This document shows, one piece after another, positions 7,454-10,512 of a DNA stretch of 10,512 bases. Numbering within the stretch: the stretch's first letter is position 1; each line of letters opens with the position of its first letter. Source of the DNA: Candidatus Moranbacteria bacterium CG_4_8_14_3_um_filter_41_13 (GTDB lineage Bacteria; Patescibacteriota; Minisyncoccia; Moranbacterales; UBA1568); NCBI GenBank assembly GCA_002782305.1, contig PFHN01000079.1:1-10512 (forward strand), in the 5' to 3' direction. The translations under genes and the position numbers were made by a program. Under the pieces are notes generated by a model. It did not search any database. It was not told the origin of the DNA and worked only from the letters and a program-made list of their open reading frames with translations.

Positions 7454-7465
7454 TATAAAAAATAT

Positions 7466-8536
7466 CTATATCTTGAACACCATCACATCACCGTCTTGTA
7501 CGATGTAGCTCTTGCCTTCGAGACGGAGAGCACCAGTATCACGGGCATTACTCCAAGAACCTACCTCAAGAAGCTTGGTCCAGTGGATCACTTCGGCGCG
7601 AATGAACTTCTCTTCGAAATCATCGTGAATAGCCGAGCCTGCCTGTGGTGCCGTCGATCCGATAGGTATTGTCCAAGCACGCGTTTCTTCCACTCCTGTG
7701 GTGAAATAGGTCATCAGTCCGAGAAGTGCATAGGCAGATTTTGCCAAATCACCAATATGCGATACCAGACCCATTTCTTCTATCTCCTCCGGGGACATTT
7801 CTATGAGTTCTTCTTCTATTTTGATGTCAAGCTTCACATGGGGGCGATTTTCGAGTTCTGGACTAAGGGGGCGATCGACATCAGACACGTTGTACACATA
7901 AAGAAACGGTTTGGTCGTAAGAAGCTGGAAATTCTTCACGATTTTTTTCTCCTCAGGAGAGAGTGTCTCAATCATTGTATGTGGGAGTCTTGATGCTTCA
8001 AATTCTTTCTCCAATTTCTCTAAGATACTCATTTCCATTACAGCTTCTTTCTTCCCTGCCCGTGCATCCTTTCCTGTTTTCAGTTTCCTTTTCGCCACTG
8101 TTTCCATATCCGCCAAAATAAGTTCCATATTAATCACATCTATATCCCGTTCTGGGTCGATTGTCTGGTAGACGTGAATAATTTCTCCGCCCAAGGCGGA
8201 CCCGCTTTGAGCAGGAAACACCCGCACCACTTCGACAATAGCATCTACTTCACGAATATTCTGAAGAAATTTATTCCCGAGTCCCTCCCCTTCACTTGCT
8301 CCTTTCACCAATCCTGCAATATCCACAAACTCTATCACTGCAGGAATAATTCTTTTTGTCCCAGACATTTTTGCGAGTTTTCCCAAGCGTTCATCAGGTA
8401 CTTCGACAATACCGACGTTTGGTTCGATGGTACAAAAAGGATAATTGTTGATATCGACTGCTTTGCGAGTGAGCGCCTTAAAAAGCGTCGATTTTCCGAC
8501 GTTTGGAAGTCCTACAATGCCTACTTGGAGTGCCAT
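7466..8536 (-). CDS. ychF: Ribosome-binding ATPase YchF (OBG family, OLA1-like)
   Basis: Conserved P-loop ATPase of the Obg group that binds the ribosome and is linked to translation and stress. The 356-residue product has G1 GLPNVGKS (9-16), G3 DIAGLVKGAS (72-81), and NVSD (216-219) in place of the NKxD guanine motif, which is typical of YchF and explains ATP preference. A coiled helical segment follows (about 145-205), then a C-terminal TGS domain (about 272-355, FTTGVEETRAWTI). Residues 108-117 (PAQSGSALGG) are encoded exactly by a 30-bp double palindrome and interrupt the loop that leads to IIHV. The start is uncertain: ATG 8536 gives the family-standard MALQVGIVG but has no Shine-Dalgarno. 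ATG 8560 adds MKHTLFES and lies 14 nt after a perfect AGGAGG (8575-8580). It ends 13 nt before the groEL -35, with no clear terminator. Confidence 0.95.
   Translation of the reverse strand: MALQVGIVGLPNVGKSTLFKALTRKAVDINNYPFCTIEPNVGIVEVPDERLGKLAKMSGTKRIIPAVIEFVDIAGLVKGASEGEGLGNKFLQNIREVDAIVEVVRVFPAQSGSALGGEIIHVYQTIDPERDIDVINMELILADMETVAKRKLKTGKDARAGKKEAVMEMSILEKLEKEFEASRLPHTMIETLSPEEKKIVKNFQLLTTKPFLYVYNVSDVDRPLSPELENRPHVKLDIKIEEELIEMSPEEIEEMGLVSHIGDLAKSAYALLGLMTYFTTGVEETRAWTIPIGSTAPQAGSAIHDDFEEKFIRAEVIHWTKLLEVGSWSNARDTGALRLEGKSYIVQDGDVMVFKI
8186..8215. repeat. Double palindromic 30-bp repeat inserted in frame within ychF
   Basis: Two 15-bp units of 6-3-6 form stand side by side: TCCGCC-CAA-GGCGGA (8186-8200, perfect) and CCCGCT-TTG-AGCAGG (8201-8215, five of six pairs). 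The second, reverse-complemented, matches the first at 10 of 15 positions, so the pair is also a larger inverted repeat. The block is exactly ten codons of ychF (PAQSGSALGG). It is GC-rich compared with its surroundings. I see no second copy in the window, so calling it a dispersed element is inference. Confidence 0.6.
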
Positions 8537-8582
8537 AGATTCAAATAAAGTATGCTTCATTCTCGCAGAAAAAACCTCCTTG

Positions 8583-8606
8583 GTCAACAAGAATACTCTT
8601 GTCGAC
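8583..8606. promoter_or_regulatory. 24-bp near-perfect palindrome upstream of ychF
   Basis: GTCAACAAGA (8583-8592), ATAC, TCTTGTCGAC (8597-8606): 9 of 10 positions are symmetric, and the tenth becomes a G-U pair if the minus strand is transcribed. It sits 2 nt before an AAGGAGG sequence of the ychF leader and overlaps a possible weak -10 TATTCT (8595-8590, minus strand; the -35 is poor). It may be an operator or a leader hairpin. Confidence 0.5.
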
Positions 8607-8627
8607 ACGTTTCATAAAAATACGCAT

Positions 8628-8682
8628 AAAAAAACTGGTCTTTGCAGTGGACTCTCGGTTGAGAATACACAGAAAAACCAGT
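8628..8682 (-). terminator. Terminator of the beta-barrel gene (long, branched stem-loop)
   Basis: On the minus strand ACTGGT (8682-8677) pairs with ACCAGT (8639-8634) and is followed by six more T residues (8633-8628). Inside the 37-nt loop a smaller hairpin is possible: GTG/CAC, then TTCTC-AACC-GAGAG with one G-U pair. It lies about 40 nt after the stop of the upstream gene. The short outer stem and large loop make it less certain than the groEL terminator. Confidence 0.5.
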
Positions 8683-8723
8683 CTGATGAAATGTGTGAAG
8701 CGGTTACTTCACGATTCCCTCTG

Positions 8724-9266
8724 TCACCTAATAGGAACACTGATAAAAAGGAATACTGCCGGGTACGTCTCGAGACCATTCATACGAATCTTCGGAATAT
8801 ACCCGACGGTCACGGTCATGGTGATGACATCACTATAACGCAAGGCGAGGAACGGATAACCGCCCAGACCTGTATGGGTTTTCCTTGTGAAACGATTTTC
8901 ATAGCTGAAAATTCCAGCCGCGCCGCCGACAAGTATCTTTGCATCCCCGATAGATGTTACGGGATATTGTGCCCCCACCCCTCCACTGATGAGACGTCCA
9001 CCAGTTGAGTTGTGAATCATACTGTCTGCGGTGATAAAAGTTTCGAGACTCTTCACCTCAATCGGGCTCTGGAAATATCGCCTGAGTCCAATCCCTGAGT
9101 TGATTTCATTCCATTTGTGCCCCTTCGGCGGGCTCTCGATATGTTTCGAAAGGCCCCAGACGTTTACTTCGATATCTCCAGGGTTCCTTTCGTCAGCGAT
9201 TGCTGAAGGAGAAAACAGAATCGATATCAATAAAACAAATACGGAAGAGAAACGTGAGCGATACAT
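8724..9266 (-). CDS. Secreted small protein, probable outer-membrane-type beta-barrel
   Basis: I do not recognise an exact family. The 180-residue product starts MYRSRFSSVFVLLISILFSPSAIA, a typical signal peptide with likely cleavage after AIA (residue 24). The mature part is a series of short alternating hydrophobic/polar strands with Gly and aromatic turns (DIEVNVWGLSKH, WNEINSGIGLRRYF, LISGGVGAQYPV, ILVGGAAGIFSYENRF, YPFLALRYSDVI, VTVGYIPKIR, AVFLFISVPIR). This suits an 8-stranded barrel. The GLS-H...WNE-N-GIGL pattern recalls small proteobacterial or phage-encoded outer-membrane proteins and, in size, PagP-like enzymes. The last residue is Arg, not the aromatic residue that usually ends outer-membrane barrels. 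ATG 9266 follows AAGGAG at 8 nt. A consensus promoter and a terminator make it a single-gene unit. It alone in the window ends in TGA. It lies beside an IS30 element, which fits horizontal acquisition. Confidence 0.7.
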   Translation of the reverse strand: MYRSRFSSVFVLLISILFSPSAIADERNPGDIEVNVWGLSKHIESPPKGHKWNEINSGIGLRRYFQSPIEVKSLETFITADSMIHNSTGGRLISGGVGAQYPVTSIGDAKILVGGAAGIFSYENRFTRKTHTGLGGYPFLALRYSDVITMTVTVGYIPKIRMNGLETYPAVFLFISVPIR

Positions 9267-9340
9267 ACTACTTCTCCTTGTGTTGTGGCCGAAATAGGCC
9301 GGATTTTGACAAAATAAATGTAAGGTACTGAACAATATAA

Positions 9341-9369
9341 ATTATACTCTTTTCTTGCTCTTTTGTCAA
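9341..9369 (-). promoter_or_regulatory. Perfect consensus sigma70 promoter for the beta-barrel gene
   Basis: TTGACA (9369-9364), exactly 17 nt, TATAAT (9346-9341) on the minus strand: both hexamers and the spacing are ideal. Expected start is near 9334, with a leader of about 67 nt that contains a small GGCC-GAAATA-GGCC hairpin (9287-9300) before the AAGGAG site. The -35 ends 15 bp from the IS30 left terminus. Confidence 0.85.
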
Positions 9370-9384
9370 TCCAGGGAGCCCCAT

Positions 9385-9412
9385 GGTGAATTCTAAACCC
9401 AATGCCCCTTTT
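9385..9412. repeat. IS30 left terminal inverted repeat
   Basis: GGTGAATTC (9385-9393), a 7-nt variable stretch, then AATGCCCCTTTT (9401-9412). The inner 12 bases are a perfect inverted match to 10436-10447, and the outer 9 match 10456-10464 at 7 of 9 positions. Confidence 0.75.
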
Positions 9413-9454
9413 TTGGAGTAAGATGGTATCTAACCTATCTAAGCCAAAAAAAGT

Positions 9455-10512
9455 ATGCCCATACAACGAATTACGTTCTCTGAACGAGAGAAAAGAGAAT
9501 GGTATCTTCGTATGAGAAAGAAAAAGATATGGATTGCAGAGAAGCTTGGAAGAAACTATTCAGTCATCAAACGTGAAATCATACGAAACTCTGGAGAACA
9601 TCTTCCTTACACTGCTTCTTCTGCACAGAGGATAGCCAATCGTAATGCGAGAAAGACAAACACACGAAAGCTGGAGAAAGAAGAGAATGTGAAGTTGAAA
9701 GAATATGTAGAGACGAGTCTTTGTGAAGGATACTCCCCAGAACAGATTGCAGGGACACTTCGTGTCTGTCCTCCTCTTGATATATCTGAAAGTGTATGTA
9801 TGGAAACTATCTATCAGTATGTATATGTTGGAGCAGGACGGATGGGAGGATTCTACAAGAAACTCCGAAGAAAACAAAAAGTGAGACAGAAACGTTTTGA
9901 AAGAAAAGTGCAGAAATCACGTATTCCAAGCCGTATTTCGATACATGATCGACCGCTCCAGATTGGAGAGAGAAAACGCTATGGAGACTGGGAAACTGAT
10001 TCCGTTCTCTTCTCTTCACAACAGTCAGTACTCTCTGTACAGGTAGAGCGAAAGAGTCGGCTCTGTCGATTGAAAAAGGTTGCCAACAAAACAGCAGAGG
10101 AACACGAACGATCCATACAAGAACATCTTTCTCTCCTTCCTCCATTTTTTCGAAAAAGTATCACCAGAGACAACGGGACAGAGAATGTCCTTCATACAGA
10201 GACAAAGAAACTTTTTCATATTCCTTCTTACTTCTGTGATACCTATTCCAGTTGGCAAAAAGGAGGAGTAGAGAATATGAATGGACTCATCAGAGAGTAT
10301 TTGCCAAGAGACTGTGATTTTGATTCAATGAGTGAGAAGATGATTTTTGAGATTCAAGAACGACTCAACAATCGTCCACGCAAGTGCCTTCAGTATCAGA
10401 AACCCAATGAAATTTTTGCTTCCCTTCTGAAACAGAAAAGGGGCATTAAATTCTTGAACTCATCCTTCGGACATAGATATGGTATAATAGAACATATTAT
10501 TCTTTATTCTTT
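9455..10512 (+). CDS. IS30-family DDE transposase (no stop before window end)
   Basis: Catalyses cut/copy-type transposition of the surrounding element. At least 352 codons are open from ATG 9455. The N-terminus is a degenerate IS30 helix-turn-helix (ITFSEREKREWYL, then IWIAEKLGRNYSVIKREIIRNS, residues 6-46). The integrase core carries the catalytic triad: Asp182 in YGDWETDS, Asp239 in ITRDNGTEN and Glu273 in WQKGGVENMNGLIREYLP. There are 33 residues between the second Asp and Glu, as in IS30. RLNNRPRKCL...PNEIF (303-321) closes the core. No frameshift or internal stop is present, so it may be active. The frame continues through the right inverted repeat and 48 nt of flanking DNA to the window edge without a stop, so the true end is not seen. 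No Shine-Dalgarno precedes the ATG. Confidence 0.93.
   Translation, partial: MPIQRITFSEREKREWYLRMRKKKIWIAEKLGRNYSVIKREIIRNSGEHLPYTASSAQRIANRNARKTNTRKLEKEENVKLKEYVETSLCEGYSPEQIAGTLRVCPPLDISESVCMETIYQYVYVGAGRMGGFYKKLRRKQKVRQKRFERKVQKSRIPSRISIHDRPLQIGERKRYGDWETDSVLFSSQQSVLSVQVERKSRLCRLKKVANKTAEEHERSIQEHLSLLPPFFRKSITRDNGTENVLHTETKKLFHIPSYFCDTYSSWQKGGVENMNGLIREYLPRDCDFDSMSEKMIFEIQERLNNRPRKCLQYQKPNEIFASLLKQKRGIKFLNSSFGHRYGIIEHIILYS
10436..10464. repeat. IS30 right terminal inverted repeat
   Basis: AAAAGGGGCATT (10436-10447), an 8-nt variable stretch, then GAACTCATC (10456-10464). It is the inverted counterpart of the left end with one extra base in the middle. It lies inside the transposase reading frame (codons about 328-337). 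Confidence 0.75.
10480..10488 (+). promoter_or_regulatory. Extended -10 promoter reading out of the IS right end
   Basis: TGG-TATAAT (10480-10488) is a perfect -10 with the TGn extension, 16 bp outside the right terminus. TTGAAC (10454-10459) in the terminus is a possible -35, but its spacing of 23 is too long. It would serve a gene to the right of the window, which cannot be seen. Confidence 0.45.

Larger units (their letters stand above)
9385..10464 (+). mobile_element. IS30-family insertion sequence (about 1.08 kb)
   Basis: One DDE transposase gene flanked by imperfect terminal inverted repeats is the standard IS30 layout, and about 1.08 kb is a normal size. Ends were placed where similarity between the two inverted repeats stops. 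The bases just outside (CAT on the left, CTT on the right) do not match, so no target duplication is visible and the limits may be off by a few bases. The left end lies next to the promoter of the beta-barrel gene. The right end lies 48 nt from the window edge. Confidence 0.8.

Noticed and set aside
8724..8726. TGA read as glycine (UGA recoding)
   Set aside because: No conserved gene in the window has an in-frame TGA. Reading through this one gives a tail with no barrel character that crosses the terminator.
9306..9346. Plus-strand TTGACA at 9306-9311 as a rightward promoter for the transposase
   Set aside because: The nearest -10-like hexamer (TATAAA, 9336-9341) is 24 nt away, too far, and it lies outside the element.
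9427..9442. Tandem TATCTAA repeats before the transposase, with TTGGAG 17 nt upstream of the second
   Set aside because: They could be a -10 region or a transposase site, but the hexamers match consensus poorly and the repeat is only 7 bp.
9227..9466. 79-codon minus-strand frame across the IS left end
   Set aside because: It spans the inverted repeat and the promoter region of the beta-barrel gene, and shows no domain or ribosome-binding site.

Overview
The window looks like chromosomal DNA of a Patescibacteria/CPR bacterium, most likely Parcubacteria-like. That is an inference from protein style (a GspE/PilB ATPase with a MshEN-type N-terminus, a short Rel, a stand-alone groEL), not from a marker gene. 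The standard code fits: no in-frame UGA occurs in any conserved gene, which argues against the UGA=Gly code of Gracilibacteria/SR1.

Layout. Positions 1-2106, minus strand: a zinc-uptake operon in the order Fur-family regulator, ZnuA-like binding protein, ZnuC-like ATPase (cut by the window edge). Its promoter carries a 19-bp palindromic operator between -35 and -10. Positions 2125-3731, plus strand: a divergently transcribed short Rel (p)ppGpp synthetase/hydrolase. It meets, tail to tail, a minus-strand PilB/GspE-type ATPase (3774-5522). Positions 5629-7453, minus strand: groEL with a terminator, a strong promoter embedded in a CIRCE operator, and a leader that can fold into a 72-nt three-stem hairpin ending one base before the Shine-Dalgarno. 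Positions 7466-8606, minus strand: the ribosome-binding ATPase YchF, whose coding region holds an in-frame 30-bp double palindrome, preceded by a 24-bp palindrome. Positions 8628-9369, minus strand: a small secreted protein that looks like an outer-membrane beta-barrel, with a perfect consensus promoter and its own terminator. Positions 9385 to the right edge: an IS30-family element with an intact DDE transposase.

Most of the window is housekeeping and stress physiology: metal homeostasis, stringent response, chaperonin, ribosome-associated ATPase, pilus/secretion motor. The accessory part is 8.6-10.5 kb (beta-barrel gene plus IS30). I see no defence system, CRISPR, tRNA or rRNA and no convincing new multigene system. 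The least expected signals are non-coding or repeat-like: the groEL leader fold, the palindromic insertion in ychF, and a beta-barrel gene in a lineage thought to lack an outer membrane.
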